Positions 11,875 through 21,205 are shown, counted from the stretch's first letter. The stretch: 64,000 bases of DNA from DATARN01 sp963851105 (GCA_963851105.1 CAWKNP010000003.1:186001-250000); one strand, 5' to 3'. Made by a program: numbers and translations. The notes: generated by a model from the letters alone, not told the origin.

Positions 11875-12498
11875 TCATCCTCCCAGAGTGGAAAGTGCGG
11901 TCAGGACGGCCTCGCTGGTCGCCACCGCCCCGAAGATCCCGCCGGACATTTCGATGATCCGTACTGCCGCATCCGCGAGGGCCCCGTCGACCGGCGCGCA
12001 GGCGTCGATGACCAGGAGGCATTCCAGCCCCCGGTCGTTGGCGCTGCGCAAGGTGGAGTGGACCGGCCCCTCGAGGCCCAAGCCACAGACGAGCAGATGG
12101 TCGATGCCCGCGCCGGCCAGGTATTCCGCCAAGGGGCTGGCGTTGAAACCGTCGATCCCGTAGGCGTCGATGACCGTGTCGGCGTAGTGGGGCGAGATCA
12201 GCTCCCAGGCGGCGTCGCCCGCAGAGGCCAGGATTCCTGGCCGGTGTTGCGCGGGGGAGGCGGCATGGCGGGTGGCAATCACTGGGGCGCCCCAATGGCG
12301 GGCCGCCTCGGTCACCGCGGCGATCATTGCGAGGGTGGCCGCGGTAGCGGTGCAGACGGGCTCAAGGCCCGCCTGCACCGCCACCACGAGTAGGGCGGTA
12401 TGCCCGGCGGCGGCAGCACCGTCGTAGGGCCACGGGTAGGGCTGCGAGCCGGCGACTGCCAGCGCCCCCACCCGTTGATCGGGTAGAAGCGTCGTCAC
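11875..12498 (-). CDS. isochorismatase-fold paralogue lacking all three catalytic residues (pseudoenzyme)
   Basis: A 207-residue protein clearly homologous to its downstream neighbour: PYPWPYDG, VHSTLRSANDRGLECLL and EMSGGIFGAVATSEA align with PYAWPFDG, VHTTMREANDRGFECLL and KMQGGVFGAVASSAA. The catalytic Asp is Ala40 (LLVVAVQAG), the Lys is replaced in VIDAYGIDGF, and the Cys position in GLEGPVHST is Pro. Hydrolysis by the family mechanism is therefore not expected. A regulatory, scaffolding or hetero-oligomer role is inference. GTG 12498 overlaps the stop of the binding-protein gene by four bases. The reading frame is intact and tightly packed, which argues against simple decay. Confidence 0.8.
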   Translation of the reverse strand: MTTLLPDQRVGALAVAGSQPYPWPYDGAAAAGHTALLVVAVQAGLEPVCTATAATLAMIAAVTEAARHWGAPVIATRHAASPAQHRPGILASAGDAAWELISPHYADTVIDAYGIDGFNASPLAEYLAGAGIDHLLVCGLGLEGPVHSTLRSANDRGLECLLVIDACAPVDGALADAAVRIIEMSGGIFGAVATSEAVLTALSTLGG

Positions 12499-13727
12499 TT
12501 GCAGGCGGGGACCGTGCCGACGACGCCCTTGACCAGATAGCAGAGGCTGCTCAGCTGGGCAGCGGTGGCCGTCTGGCCGGCGGCGATGCGGACGGCGCCC
12601 GCCTGGTCGGTGATCGGTCCGGTGTAGGGCGAGGTGCCGGCGAGGATCTTGGTCTTGGCGTCGGCGATTAGCGCCTGGGTGGCGCTGGTCACCGACGGCC
12701 CGAACGGGGCCAGGGCCAGGGGCGAAGCGACGTCGCTACTGGTGAAACCGGCGGTGTAGTTGGTGTTGAAGGGACCGCCGCTGAAGGTGCCTGCCAGGAT
12801 GCTCTTCACCATGGCGATGTACAGCGGGCCCCATTTCCACTCCGAGCCGGTCAGCCAACCCTGGGGGGCGAGCGTCTGGGCGTCGTAGTGGTAGCCGACG
12901 GTGTAGGCACCCTTGGACTCGGCCGTCTTGATGATGGTGCTAGTGCAGTCCTGGTGCTGGCTGATCACGTCGGCCCCCTGGCCGATGAGGCTGTTGGTGG
13001 CGTCGGCCTGCTTGGCCGGGTCGCACCAGGCGCCGGTGAAGACGGTGAAGGTCTGGATGGCCGGGTTGACGGTTTGGGCCCCGAGCTCGAAGGCGTCGAT
13101 GTTGAGCAGCGTCTGGGGGATAGGGAAGGCGGCGATGAAGCCCAACTTGTTGGACTTGGTGGCCTTGGCGGCCGCGATACCACCGAGGTAGACGGTCTGC
13201 CAGACGTCGCCGAAGTAGGTGTTGATGTTGGGCCCGACGGGGGGCGTGATCAGGTTGCCCTGCTGCAGGAAGGCGACGTCGGGGTGCTTGGCGGCCAGCG
13301 TCACGGCGTAGTCCTTGTAGCCGTAGCTGGTCGAGAAGATGATCTTGGCTCCCTGGCCGATCATCTGCTCGGTCGCAGTCACCATGTCCGAGGTCTCGGG
13401 GATGGAGGCCGCCTCGAGGATCTTGAGAGTGGGGCAGGCAGCTTTCAGGGCGTCGGAGCCGGCGTGGGCCGCCTGGTTGTAGCCGAAGTCACTGGTCGAG
13501 CCCACGTACACGAAGCCGACGGTGGTGGCGCCGGTGCCCGGTCCCGTGGCGCCGGTCGGTGACGTGCACGACCCCCCGGTACCGGTGGCCGTGGTCGCGG
13601 GGCCGGCCGCCGTGGATGCGGTGGTGGTGCCGGTGGTCGCCTTCGACGAACTACCGCAGGCGGCGGCCGTCAACACGAGGACCGAAAGTAGGGCCACCGT
13701 TTTGCCGGCGGTTCGGGAGAGGGACAT
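12495..13727 (-). CDS. BMP-family ABC transporter substrate-binding lipoprotein
   Basis: Extracytoplasmic binding protein of the basic-membrane-protein/nucleoside-binding (BMP, PnrA-like) family, about 410 residues. A signal peptide ends in a lipobox LTAAACGSS with Cys24 as lipidation site, followed by a Ser/Thr/Gly linker. The core contains VGFVYVGSTSDFGYNQAAH, ETSDMVTATEQMIGQGAKII and GWCDP-like and WKWGPLY segments typical of BMP proteins. ATG 13727 has AAGGAGG nine bases upstream; the frame upstream of it is shadow. Clustered with a two-domain ATPase and two permeases of the same transporter class. The ligand may be a nucleoside or a small urea-like compound; sequence alone does not decide. 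Confidence 0.92.
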   Translation of the reverse strand: MSLSRTAGKTVALLSVLVLTAAACGSSSKATTGTTTASTAAGPATTATGTGGSCTSPTGATGPGTGATTVGFVYVGSTSDFGYNQAAHAGSDALKAACPTLKILEAASIPETSDMVTATEQMIGQGAKIIFSTSYGYKDYAVTLAAKHPDVAFLQQGNLITPPVGPNINTYFGDVWQTVYLGGIAAAKATKSNKLGFIAAFPIPQTLLNIDAFELGAQTVNPAIQTFTVFTGAWCDPAKQADATNSLIGQGADVISQHQDCTSTIIKTAESKGAYTVGYHYDAQTLAPQGWLTGSEWKWGPLYIAMVKSILAGTFSGGPFNTNYTAGFTSSDVASPLALAPFGPSVTSATQALIADAKTKILAGTSPYTGPITDQAGAVRIAAGQTATAAQLSSLCYLVKGVVGTVPACK

Positions 13728-13765
13728 GGAATACGGCCTCCTTGAGGCTCGAAGGGAAGGGGGGA

Positions 13766-14710
13766 TCACAGCGACATCCCGAGGGCTTCGGGCGCCGCGT
13801 TCTTGCGTTTGCGGGCCAGTGCGACCAGCACGAGGATCGTCACGAGGTAGGGCAGGGCATCGAGCAGGAACTGGTTGACCCGGACCCCGTGCACCTGGAG
13901 CTGGGATCCGAGGGTGATGGCGGCGCCGAACAGGTAGGCGCCGGCCATCGCCTTGAACGGCTCCCAGGCGGCGAAGATGACCAGGGCCACGGCGATGAAG
14001 CCCCGGCCGACGGTCATGTTCTCCGCCCAGGACAGGGCCACGGCGGTGGAGAGCTGGGCGCCGCCGATGCCGCCGAGGGCGCCGCCCGCGATGACCGCCG
14101 CGGTGCGGATCCGCGCCGGCGACAACCCGTAGGCCACGAGAGACTCGGGCTTTTCCCCGGCTGTGCGGATCAGGAGGCCCCAACGGCTGCGGAACAGGAA
14201 CCACCACACCACGGGAACCGCCACGTAGGCCACGTAGACGAGGGGGTCATGGTCGAACAGGACCGGGCCGAGGACCGGGATCTTGCTGAGGCCGGGTATG
14301 GCCAGGTTCTTGAACCCGTGGACCTGGCTGCTGACATACGACGTGCCGTACAAGTCGGTAATGCCGATGGCGAGGAACAGCACGACCAGGCCCGTGGCCA
14401 GCTGGTTGGCTTTGCGGTAGACCACCATCCAGGCGTGGACGGCGGCCAGGCCACCTCCCGCCGCGGCTCCTGCCAGCACGCCCCACCACGGATTGCCGGT
14501 CTTGACGGTGGCCGCGAAGGCGGCCAGGCAGCCGGCCAGCATCGAGCCTTCCATCCCCACGTTGACGACGCCCGCCCGCTCGGAGATGGTCTCGCCCAGG
14601 GCGGCGTAGAGGATGGATGTTCCGCCCGCCACCGCCCCGATCAAGATGGCGACGATCAGCGCGTGGTTGTGCTGGCCGGCGGGGGTGAACAGAGCCATGA
14701 CCCCGCTCAT
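13766..14710 (-). CDS. ABC transporter permease, BMP/nucleoside class, subunit 2
   Basis: Inner-membrane permease of the BPD_transp_2 family, 314 residues with about eight to ten hydrophobic helices. Family landmarks include the early SERAGVVNVGMEGSMLAGCLAA motif, PWWGVLAGAAAGG and the helix pair near GRGFIAVALVIFAAWEP. It pairs with the permease encoded immediately upstream in the transcript. ATG 14710 overlaps that gene's stop (ATGA), and the binding-protein gene follows after 38 bases. Any longer frame upstream is a shadow of the partner permease. Confidence 0.93.
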   Translation of the reverse strand: MSGVMALFTPAGQHNHALIVAILIGAVAGGTSILYAALGETISERAGVVNVGMEGSMLAGCLAAFAATVKTGNPWWGVLAGAAAGGGLAAVHAWMVVYRKANQLATGLVVLFLAIGITDLYGTSYVSSQVHGFKNLAIPGLSKIPVLGPVLFDHDPLVYVAYVAVPVVWWFLFRSRWGLLIRTAGEKPESLVAYGLSPARIRTAAVIAGGALGGIGGAQLSTAVALSWAENMTVGRGFIAVALVIFAAWEPFKAMAGAYLFGAAITLGSQLQVHGVRVNQFLLDALPYLVTILVLVALARKRKNAAPEALGMSL

Positions 14711-15837
14711 GCCGCCACCGCCTGCTTCTTGGACAGCACGGCGAGGAGTACCAGGGCCATGAGCACGTAGACAGCACCTCCGGGGAGATGGGAGCTGAGT
14801 TCCAGCGAGTTGCCTGCGACGGAGATGAGGCCGATCAGCAGGGCGGCCAGGGCCACCTTGTAGGGGTTGTGGCGGGCCAGCCAGCTGGCGAGGAAGCCCA
14901 GGTAGCCGTAGGTGGCCGCCAGGCCCGGGCGAAGCTGGCCCTCGAGGCCGGTGAACTGCACCATGCCGCCGAGGCCGGCCAGGGCTCCGCCGACGAGCAT
15001 GGCCGACAGCGTCAGGCCGGCTACCGCCAGCCCGGCGCGGCGGGCCGCTTCGGGGTTGCCTCCGACCACCTTGAGGGCGAAGCCCCACTTGGTGCGAGTG
15101 AGGGCCCAGGCGACCGCGACGACCGCGACGACCGCGACGATGATGCCGGCGTGCGCCCTCAGGATTCCGATGGTGGGCAGGTAGTCGTGCTTGGGGATGG
15201 GTTTGGAGGCGGGCTGGCCGTTGCCCGACTTGTCCTTCCACCGGCCGTAGACCAGGTAGGCGAGAACGTCGGCGGCGATGAAATTGAGCAGCAGTGTGGA
15301 GATGGCTTCGCTGACGTTGCCGACCAGCTTCAAGACGGCGGCCAGGCCGGCCCAGAGCGCCCCCGCAGCCATGCCCGCCAGCGCCATGAGCAGCAGCGCG
15401 GGAAGTCCGGTGACCTTGGTTCCGAGGGCCAGCGCCACGCCGCCGGCGGCGGTGGCGCCGATGACGAGCTGGCCCTCACCGCCGATATTGATCAGGCCGG
15501 CGCGGGCGGGGACGGTGACCGCCAGGGCGGCGAGGATGAAAGGTGCCGATTTCACCAGGACCTGGCCGAACCCGTAGCGGTTGGTGATCGTCGACGCCCA
15601 GATGGAGTGGTACATGGACAACGGGTTGATGTGGCGCAGCGACACGAACGCCCCGAAGATGACCAGCGCCGCCAGGTACGCGGCCAGGATGCGGCCGGCG
15701 CCCTTCAGGTGCTTGGTCGTAGGGCGCCAGCGCGCCAGGGGGCCGAAGCGGCGGTAGGGATTTTCCTGCGGCGCCGCCGGGGGGGCGACGGCCGGGCCGT
15801 CGGGAGTCGCCGGGGGGGTGACGACGGGGGCGCTCAC
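14707..15837 (-). CDS. ABC transporter permease, BMP/nucleoside class, subunit 1
   Basis: Inner-membrane permease, 376 residues, of the BPD_transp_2 family, longer subunit of the heterodimeric pore. A Pro/Ala-rich cytoplasmic N-terminus (residues 1-40) precedes the helices. The conserved motif [26 protein letters not shown] and [19 protein letters not shown] match nucleoside-type permeases. GTG 15837 overlaps the ATPase stop by four bases. The neighbouring genes supply the ATPase, second permease and binding protein, so the importer is complete. Confidence 0.93.
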   Translation of the reverse strand: MSAPVVTPPATPDGPAVAPPAAPQENPYRRFGPLARWRPTTKHLKGAGRILAAYLAALVIFGAFVSLRHINPLSMYHSIWASTITNRYGFGQVLVKSAPFILAALAVTVPARAGLINIGGEGQLVIGATAAGGVALALGTKVTGLPALLLMALAGMAAGALWAGLAAVLKLVGNVSEAISTLLLNFIAADVLAYLVYGRWKDKSGNGQPASKPIPKHDYLPTIGILRAHAGIIVAVVAVVAVAWALTRTKWGFALKVVGGNPEAARRAGLAVAGLTLSAMLVGGALAGLGGMVQFTGLEGQLRPGLAATYGYLGFLASWLARHNPYKVALAALLIGLISVAGNSLELSSHLPGGAVYVLMALVLLAVLSKKQAVAA

Positions 15838-17396
15838 GCCGCCGCCGCCAGCATCAGGTGGCCGAGTTCGGCCCGGTTGGTGGTCTTGGGGTCGCAGACA
15901 CCGGCCAGGTGGCCGCCGTGGAGCACGGCGATGCGGTCGGACAGCGCCATCAACTCGTCGAGGTCCTCGGAGATGAGCAGGATCCCGGCGCCGGATTCCC
16001 GCTTGGCCAGGATCAGCTGCTGGACCTGGCGGGTCGACGCCACGTCCAGGCCCCGGTTGGGATACGAGAGCACGTACAGCCGGGCGGTACTGCCGAGCAC
16101 CTGGGTGAGCAGGACCCGCTGGATGTTGCCCCCCGACAATGTTGCGACCTGGCGCTCGACGCCGGCCATGCGTAGGTTGGCCGCCTCGTCGAGGCGCCGG
16201 GCGGTGCGCCGAGCGCCAGGCCAGTCAAGGCCCTTCGGTCGGTGGACCCAGGTGTCGGATGGGGCGTGCTGGTGGAGCTTCATGGCGGCCAGCGCCAGGT
16301 GCTCCAGCACGCTCAGGCCGGGCACGACCCAATCGCCGACGGGGTCTTCGGGGATGCCGGTGGCGCCGGCCGCGATGGCCTGGCGGGGGTCGGCCTTGGT
16401 CAGGGCGGCGCCCGCGATGACGATCTCGCCGCCGGTCCAGGCCCGGGCGCCGACAACGGCGTCGGCCAGTTCCCGCTGGCCGCTGCCGGCCACGCCCGCG
16501 ATTCCGACGATCTCGCCCTGGGCGACCTCGAGATCGAGGTCGATGACCCCGGCTCGGCCGCCGTCGCCGGGGACCCGGAGCTTGGTGATCTTGAGCGCCG
16601 GTCTGGTACTCGGGATCACGCCCCGATCCGCGGGCAGAGCAGGAACGGCCCGGCCGACCATGGCCTCGACCAGCTCGGCGTCGGTGAAATCGGTCGGCTT
16701 GTCGCCCTCGACGACGGTCTTGCCGCCTCGAAGAACCGAGACACGGTCGGCGATGGCACGGGCCTCGTGCAGCTTGTGGGTGATCATCACGACCGACAGG
16801 CCCCGGGCCCGCAGGTCGTTCACGCACGAGAACAACCCATCGACCTCCTGGGGGGCCAAGACGCTGGTGGGCTCGTCGAGGATCAGCACCTTGGCGCCCG
16901 CGGCCAGCACCTTGGCCAGCTCCACCTGTTGGCGCTGGGCGATCGGCAGGTTGCGGACCTTGGCGTGGGGCGACACATCGAGGCCGAGCTGTTCACTCAC
17001 CTCGGTGAGGCGGCGCTCGACCTCGGCCCGGTTGAGCCTGAGCCCCCGGCCGCCGAGGGCCAGGGCGACATTCTCCACCACGGTGAGAGCTGGTACCAGG
17101 CGGAAGTCCTGGAATACCATCCCGATGCCGAGCTTGCGGGCCACGATGGGCGAGGTGACCGCCACCGGCTTCCCCTCCCAGCGCACCTCGCCTTCGTTCG
17201 GCTGATAGACGCCGTACAGGAGCTTCATCAAGGTGCTCTTGCCGGCGCCGTTCTCTCCCAGGACGCAGTGGACCTCGCCGGGATACAGGGCCAGGTTGAC
17301 CTGGTCGTTGGCGACGACGGGCCCGAAGCGGATGCCGAGCCCGACGGCCTCCAAGAGTGGCGTGGGGACTGTTGCAGGGTTGGTTTGGGGGGTCAA
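15834..17396 (-). CDS. ABC transporter ATP-binding protein with two nucleotide-binding domains (BMP/nucleoside importer)
   Basis: Duplicated ATPase of 520 residues, as in ribose- and nucleoside-type importers. Domain 1 (about 1-245) has Walker [10 protein letters not shown], a diverged signature [14 protein letters not shown] and Walker [12 protein letters not shown]. Domain 2 (about 255-510) has the weak [10 protein letters not shown] loop, signature [15 protein letters not shown] and [10 protein letters not shown], where the Walker B acid is not conserved; this asymmetry is normal for the family. The start is TTG 17396, overlapping the GntR stop (TTGA). Confidence 0.93.
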   Translation of the reverse strand: MTPQTNPATVPTPLLEAVGLGIRFGPVVANDQVNLALYPGEVHCVLGENGAGKSTLMKLLYGVYQPNEGEVRWEGKPVAVTSPIVARKLGIGMVFQDFRLVPALTVVENVALALGGRGLRLNRAEVERRLTEVSEQLGLDVSPHAKVRNLPIAQRQQVELAKVLAAGAKVLILDEPTSVLAPQEVDGLFSCVNDLRARGLSVVMITHKLHEARAIADRVSVLRGGKTVVEGDKPTDFTDAELVEAMVGRAVPALPADRGVIPSTRPALKITKLRVPGDGGRAGVIDLDLEVAQGEIVGIAGVAGSGQRELADAVVGARAWTGGEIVIAGAALTKADPRQAIAAGATGIPEDPVGDWVVPGLSVLEHLALAAMKLHQHAPSDTWVHRPKGLDWPGARRTARRLDEAANLRMAGVERQVATLSGGNIQRVLLTQVLGSTARLYVLSYPNRGLDVASTRQVQQLILAKRESGAGILLISEDLDELMALSDRIAVLHGGHLAGVCDPKTTNRAELGHLMLAAAA

Positions 17397-18100
17397 GCTC
17401 GGTCCTCCTTGCGGTCGAGCATCCGAGCCAGGGCGAGGTTGGCGAGGGTTTCGACAACGGCCATGGATTCCGTCAGGTGGTCACCGAGGGCGGTGGCCGC
17501 CTCGCTCAGGTCACCCGCCAGCAAGGCGGTGACGATGGCGAGGTGCTGATCAACCGTCGCCTGGATGCGATCGGCGGCCAGGAAGTCGTGCATGCGGACC
17601 ATCCGGATGCGCTGGTTGACGTGGCGGAGCATCTCGGCGAGAGCCTCGTTGCCGGCCGCCTCGGCGATGCCGACGTGGAACGCCTCGTCGGTGATCACAA
17701 AGCCAGGATCGGGTTCCGGCAGATCCTCGGCGAGGGTCGCCCAGTCATCGTGGATCTGGAGAAGGATGCCCCGGTTGTGGGGGACACCCTCGGCCGCCGG
17801 CCGGCCGACGGCGAGCAGTTCCAGCCCTTTTCGCACCTCGTAGAGCTCCCGGACCCCGCTCACGATCGGGGGCCGGGGCCGGTAGCCGCCCTCGGGGTGG
17901 CGGTCGATCAGCCCTTCGCTGTGCAGCCGGAGGAGGGCCTCGCGGATCGGGGTCCGCGAGATGCCGATATGGGCGGCCAGCCGTTCTTCGCCCAGGCGGG
18001 CTCCGAGGCGGAACTCGCCCAGGAGGATCAGGCGTTTGAGTTCGGTGTAGGCCCCCTCAGCGCGCGAACCGGGAGAGGGTGTGTGCGGCTGTGTATACAC
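17393..18100 (-). CDS. GntR/FCD-family transcriptional regulator of the uptake-hydrolysis operon
   Basis: DNA-binding ligand sensor of 235 residues. The N-terminal winged helix (about 15-80) shows [38 protein letters not shown] and EGLI. The all-helical FCD ligand domain (about 90-225) contains a metal-type His/Asp set spread over [18 protein letters not shown] and [15 protein letters not shown]. First gene of the eight-gene operon; it overlaps the ATPase gene by four bases, so it is presumably an autoregulated local regulator. GTG 18100 lies inside a GTGTATACAC palindrome and has no Shine-Dalgarno sequence upstream. Confidence 0.9.
   Translation of the reverse strand: MYTQPHTPSPGSRAEGAYTELKRLILLGEFRLGARLGEERLAAHIGISRTPIREALLRLHSEGLIDRHPEGGYRPRPPIVSGVRELYEVRKGLELLAVGRPAAEGVPHNRGILLQIHDDWATLAEDLPEPDPGFVITDEAFHVGIAEAAGNEALAEMLRHVNQRIRMVRMHDFLAADRIQATVDQHLAIVTALLAGDLSEAATALGDHLTESMAVVETLANLALARMLDRKEDRA
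18091..18100. promoter_or_regulatory. candidate GntR (FadR/FCD-type) operator overlapping the gntR start codon
   Basis: The perfect palindrome gtgtatacac contains the TGTATACA core common to FCD-type GntR operators. Its first three bases on the minus strand are the GTG start of the regulator gene. Binding here would block either a promoter just upstream or a leaderless transcript. The operator role is inferred from the motif and its position. Confidence 0.5.
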
Positions 18101-18260
18101 GCCGGTGGACAGTAGAAAGCGGGCGTTGCCGGGCTATATCTGCGCCGTTACGCCTTGGAGAGCGCTGCCTTGCCCGAAACTTTCACGGGGATTGAGTGTG
18201 CTCGCCGCCCACCGCCGCGCCTCGGGGGGACTCCGGCGCGCCAGCCGCCCTTCGAGCTGA

Positions 18261-20453
18261 TCAGCCGACCGGCTGGGGCTCGCGGGTCGGCTTGTCCACC
18301 GTCACCGGTGGCCGCGCACCTTCGGGCAGCGGAGAGCCCTCGAGGTGGAACTTGGGGATCCAGGCGAGCGACTTCGGGAACCACCAGTTGGCGTCGCCCA
18401 GCAGTTCCATGGCGGCGGGCACCAGGATCATGCGCACCACCGTCGCGTCGACCAGCACTGCCACCGCGAGACCGAGGCCGAACTCCTTGATGACCCGCTG
18501 GTCGCCGAACACGAAGCTCCCGAAGACGCAGACCATGATGGCGGCGGCGGCGGTGATCACCCGGGCGGTGACCGCAAGGCCGTTGGCGACCGCCTCCCGA
18601 TTGTCGCGGCCGTTGGTGTCGTACTCCTCCTTGATGCGGCTGAGGAGGAAGACCTCGTAGTCCATGGACAAGCCGAAGAGGATGGCGAACAGCATCATGG
18701 GCAAGAAGCTCTCGATCGGCCCAGCCTTGCCGACGCCGAGCAAACCTTTTCCCCAGCCCCATTGGAAAACCGCCACCAGGGCGCCGTAGGCCGCGCCGAT
18801 GGACAGCAGGTTCATCACGACGGCCTTGAGCGGGACGACGACGGAGCGGAACACCACCAGCAGGAGCAGGAAGCTGAGGGCCAGGACCACGCCGATGAAC
18901 AGCGGCAGGCGGCCCTGCAGCTTGGTGGCGATGTCGTCGAAGGCGGCGGTGACGCCGCCCACATGCACCTTGACGTCGCTACCGGCGGTCGCCTGGGGAA
19001 TGACGGTGCTGCGGAGCCGGTGGATCAGTGTGACCGTCGCCTGGTCCTGCGACGAGGTGGTGGGGATCACCTGGATGATGGCGGCGTTGCCCGCCGGGTT
19101 CAGGCGGGGCGCCCCTGCCTGGGCCACGCCCGGGGTGGCGGCCACGGCGGCGGTCACCTTCTGCAACGTGGGCAGGTCCTGAGGGCCGGCGATCTGCGCG
19201 GCCAGCACGAGCGGGCCACTGGCGCCGGCACCGAAGCCCTCGGCCTTGAGGTCGAATGCCCGCCGGGTCGTTTGGGTGGCGGGAGTGTTGCTGGCGTCGG
19301 TGGAGCCGAGTCGGATGGAGAGCACCGGCACGGCCAGTACGACCATCGTCACCAGCCCGACGGCGACGAAGGGCCAGGGATGGCGCTGCAGCAGGTGGCC
19401 CCAGCGGTAGCCGGCGGTGCTACGGGGATCCTTGACCTTGCCGGTGCCGGGGATGTGGAGCTTGTCGATGTTGCGGCCTACGAACCCGAGCACGGCGGGG
19501 AGCAGGGTCAGCGAGGCGGCCATGGTGACCGCCACCACTGCCGCGGCGCCGACGCCGAGGCCGCCGATGAAGGTGATGCCGATCAGCAGCATGCCGAGAA
19601 GCGAGATGACGACGGTGGTTCCCGCGAAGAACACGGCACGCCCCGCCGTGTCGAGGGCGGTGACGACGGCTTGCTCGGGGTCGAGTCCCTGGTGGAGACC
19701 CTGCCGGTAGCGGGTGACGATAAACAGGGCGTAGTCGATGCCCACGCCGAGGCCGATCATGGCGGCCAGCTGGGTCGCGAAGTCCGGCACCGAGGTGAGG
19801 TGGGAGAGCAACCCGACCACGGCGAAGCCGATCCCGATGCCGAACAGGGCGGTGAGAATGGGCAGGCCCATGGCGAGCAGCGAGCCGAATGCGATCAGCA
19901 GGATGATGACCGCAGCAATGAGGCCGATGAGCTCGGTGTTGCCGAGGGCGCCGCGTGTGGTGAACAGGTCACCGCCACCTTCGACCTGCAGCCCGTTGCC
20001 CCCCGCGCCGGCTACCAGTTTCGTGATCTGGTCCCGGGTGGCGGTCGTGATCGACTGGCCCTCCACCTTCAGGTTCACCGTGGCGTAACCCACGGTCCCG
20101 TCGGCGCTGATCTGGCGGCCACCGTCGGCGGCGAAAGGACTCGTGACTTCGGCGACCTGCGGGACCTTGGCCACCGCCGCGAACAGGGCTTCGAGGCGGG
20201 GCTTGACCGCGGCGTCGGTGACTCCCGCCGGGGCCTTGAACACGATGTCGGCCGAGCTGCCCCCTTGGGACGGGAAGCGGCTCTGCAGCAGATCGGTGGC
20301 CGCCTGGGAGTCGGTGCCGCTGAGGCGGAAGCTCTGGCTCCACGCCGAGCCCGCCTGGCTCGAAGCCACACTGAGCACGACCATGGCGAGGATCCAGCCG
20401 AGCAGCACGAGGCGCCGGTGACGGTACGACGTTCTGGCAAGACGAGCAAGCAT
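18261..20453 (-). CDS. MMPL/RND-family transporter
   Basis: Large membrane transporter of 730 residues with the duplicated RND layout: a first helix (about 15-33), an extracytoplasmic domain (~40-190), a five-to-six helix bundle (~190-330) with the GVGIDYALFIVTRYRQ motif, then helix 7, a second loop domain (~400-530) and a second bundle with FGLSMDYEVFLLSRIKEEY. These paired motifs carry the proton-relay acids of MMPL proteins. In actinobacteria such proteins export lipids or drugs. It is divergent from a MarR regulator across a 129-base gap that holds an inverted repeat, so MarR-controlled efflux is likely. The cargo is unknown. Confidence 0.92.
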   Translation of the reverse strand: MLARLARTSYRHRRLVLLGWILAMVVLSVASSQAGSAWSQSFRLSGTDSQAATDLLQSRFPSQGGSSADIVFKAPAGVTDAAVKPRLEALFAAVAKVPQVAEVTSPFAADGGRQISADGTVGYATVNLKVEGQSITTATRDQITKLVAGAGGNGLQVEGGGDLFTTRGALGNTELIGLIAAVIILLIAFGSLLAMGLPILTALFGIGIGFAVVGLLSHLTSVPDFATQLAAMIGLGVGIDYALFIVTRYRQGLHQGLDPEQAVVTALDTAGRAVFFAGTTVVISLLGMLLIGITFIGGLGVGAAAVVAVTMAASLTLLPAVLGFVGRNIDKLHIPGTGKVKDPRSTAGYRWGHLLQRHPWPFVAVGLVTMVVLAVPVLSIRLGSTDASNTPATQTTRRAFDLKAEGFGAGASGPLVLAAQIAGPQDLPTLQKVTAAVAATPGVAQAGAPRLNPAGNAAIIQVIPTTSSQDQATVTLIHRLRSTVIPQATAGSDVKVHVGGVTAAFDDIATKLQGRLPLFIGVVLALSFLLLLVVFRSVVVPLKAVVMNLLSIGAAYGALVAVFQWGWGKGLLGVGKAGPIESFLPMMLFAILFGLSMDYEVFLLSRIKEEYDTNGRDNREAVANGLAVTARVITAAAAIMVCVFGSFVFGDQRVIKEFGLGLAVAVLVDATVVRMILVPAAMELLGDANWWFPKSLAWIPKFHLEGSPLPEGARPPVTVDKPTREPQPVG

Positions 20454-20482
20454 CGGAGGGGAACCTTCCAGGTCGCTGGGAC

Positions 20483-20514
20483 AGCCAACAGTTACTCTAC
20501 ACAGATAGTTGGCT
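20483..20514. promoter_or_regulatory. inverted repeat between MMPL and MarR genes, candidate MarR operator
   Basis: Arms AGCCAAC (20483-20489) and GTTGGCT (20508-20514) are exact inverted repeats separated by 18 bases, in the AT-richer middle of the divergent intergenic region. Position and symmetry suit a MarR-dimer site or sites controlling both genes. No experimental or consensus support. Confidence 0.4.
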
Positions 20515-20582
20515 AAGGCAAGTTATGGATTTACCAAGGGTCTGACGACAGATCGGCTAAAGTGCAGTTGGGGGAGGATGCC

Positions 20583-21080
20583 ATGAGCCCGAAGTTCATC
20601 AGCCGCCGCGACGGCAATCTTGATCACGAGATCATCGATCTGATGTTCACGCTTATGGACTCGTTCAAGGGGCGCTTCGTGGCGGTCCTCGAAGCGGCCG
20701 ACCTGCCGATGTCCCAGGGACACTTGCTGATGTGCCTCGACGAGCCGACTCCGATGAACGTGCTCGCCCGCCGCATGAGCTTCGACGCGTCGCACATCAC
20801 CGCGATCATCGATCGGCTGGAGGAGCGCCAGCTGATCGAGCGCCGTGTCGACCCCCACGACCGGCGGGTGAAGCTCGTCACCCTCACCGCGGCGGGCACC
20901 GTGCTCCAGGAACAGATCCGCGATCGCCTCCTCGACAGCCTGCCACCGCTCAATCTCCTCGACGACGTCCAGCGGACTCAGCTGCGCGACCTCCTGGCCG
21001 CGGCGACCGGGACAGAGGTGAGGGCGGCCGGCGACCAGGTCTTGGCCGTTCAGGGCGCGAGCAGCGCTGACCTGACCTGA
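20583..21080 (+). CDS. MarR-family transcriptional regulator
   Basis: Winged-helix regulator, about 165 residues. The DNA-binding core (~35-110) reads MSQGHLLMCLDEPTPMNVLARRMSFDASHITAIIDRLEERQLI followed by the wing RRVDPHDRRVKLVTLTAAG, which is diagnostic for MarR. ATG 20583 is chosen because GGGGGAGG ends about five bases upstream; an in-frame GTG at 20562 lies before that site. Divergent from the MMPL transporter, its probable target. Confidence 0.93.
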   Translation: MSPKFISRRDGNLDHEIIDLMFTLMDSFKGRFVAVLEAADLPMSQGHLLMCLDEPTPMNVLARRMSFDASHITAIIDRLEERQLIERRVDPHDRRVKLVTLTAAGTVLQEQIRDRLLDSLPPLNLLDDVQRTQLRDLLAAATGTEVRAAGDQVLAVQGASSADLT

Positions 21081-21205
21081 TCCGAGGCGGGCCTACGCGA
21101 TCGGGGTTCTGTCGGTAAGTCCTGCTAGACTTCAGGTTTCTTCAGCATAGTGTTGGAACCAGTCGCCCGCCTCGCCCACCTCGCCAGACAGAGGAGACAG
21201 GTAAA

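Noticed and set aside
12495..14207. Longer 570-residue start for the BMP binding protein.
   Set aside because: The extra N-terminus is antisense-like shadow of the permease region; the ATG at 13727 has a good ribosome-binding site and begins a lipoprotein signal peptide.
14788..17205. An 805-residue open frame antisense to the ABC permease and ATPase genes.
   Set aside because: Composition is Gly/Asp/Arg-rich shadow with no domain; the minus-strand genes have clear Walker and permease motifs.
18345..20516. A long plus-strand open frame opposite the MMPL transporter.
   Set aside because: His/Asp/Gly-rich shadow translation; the minus strand encodes a textbook RND protein.
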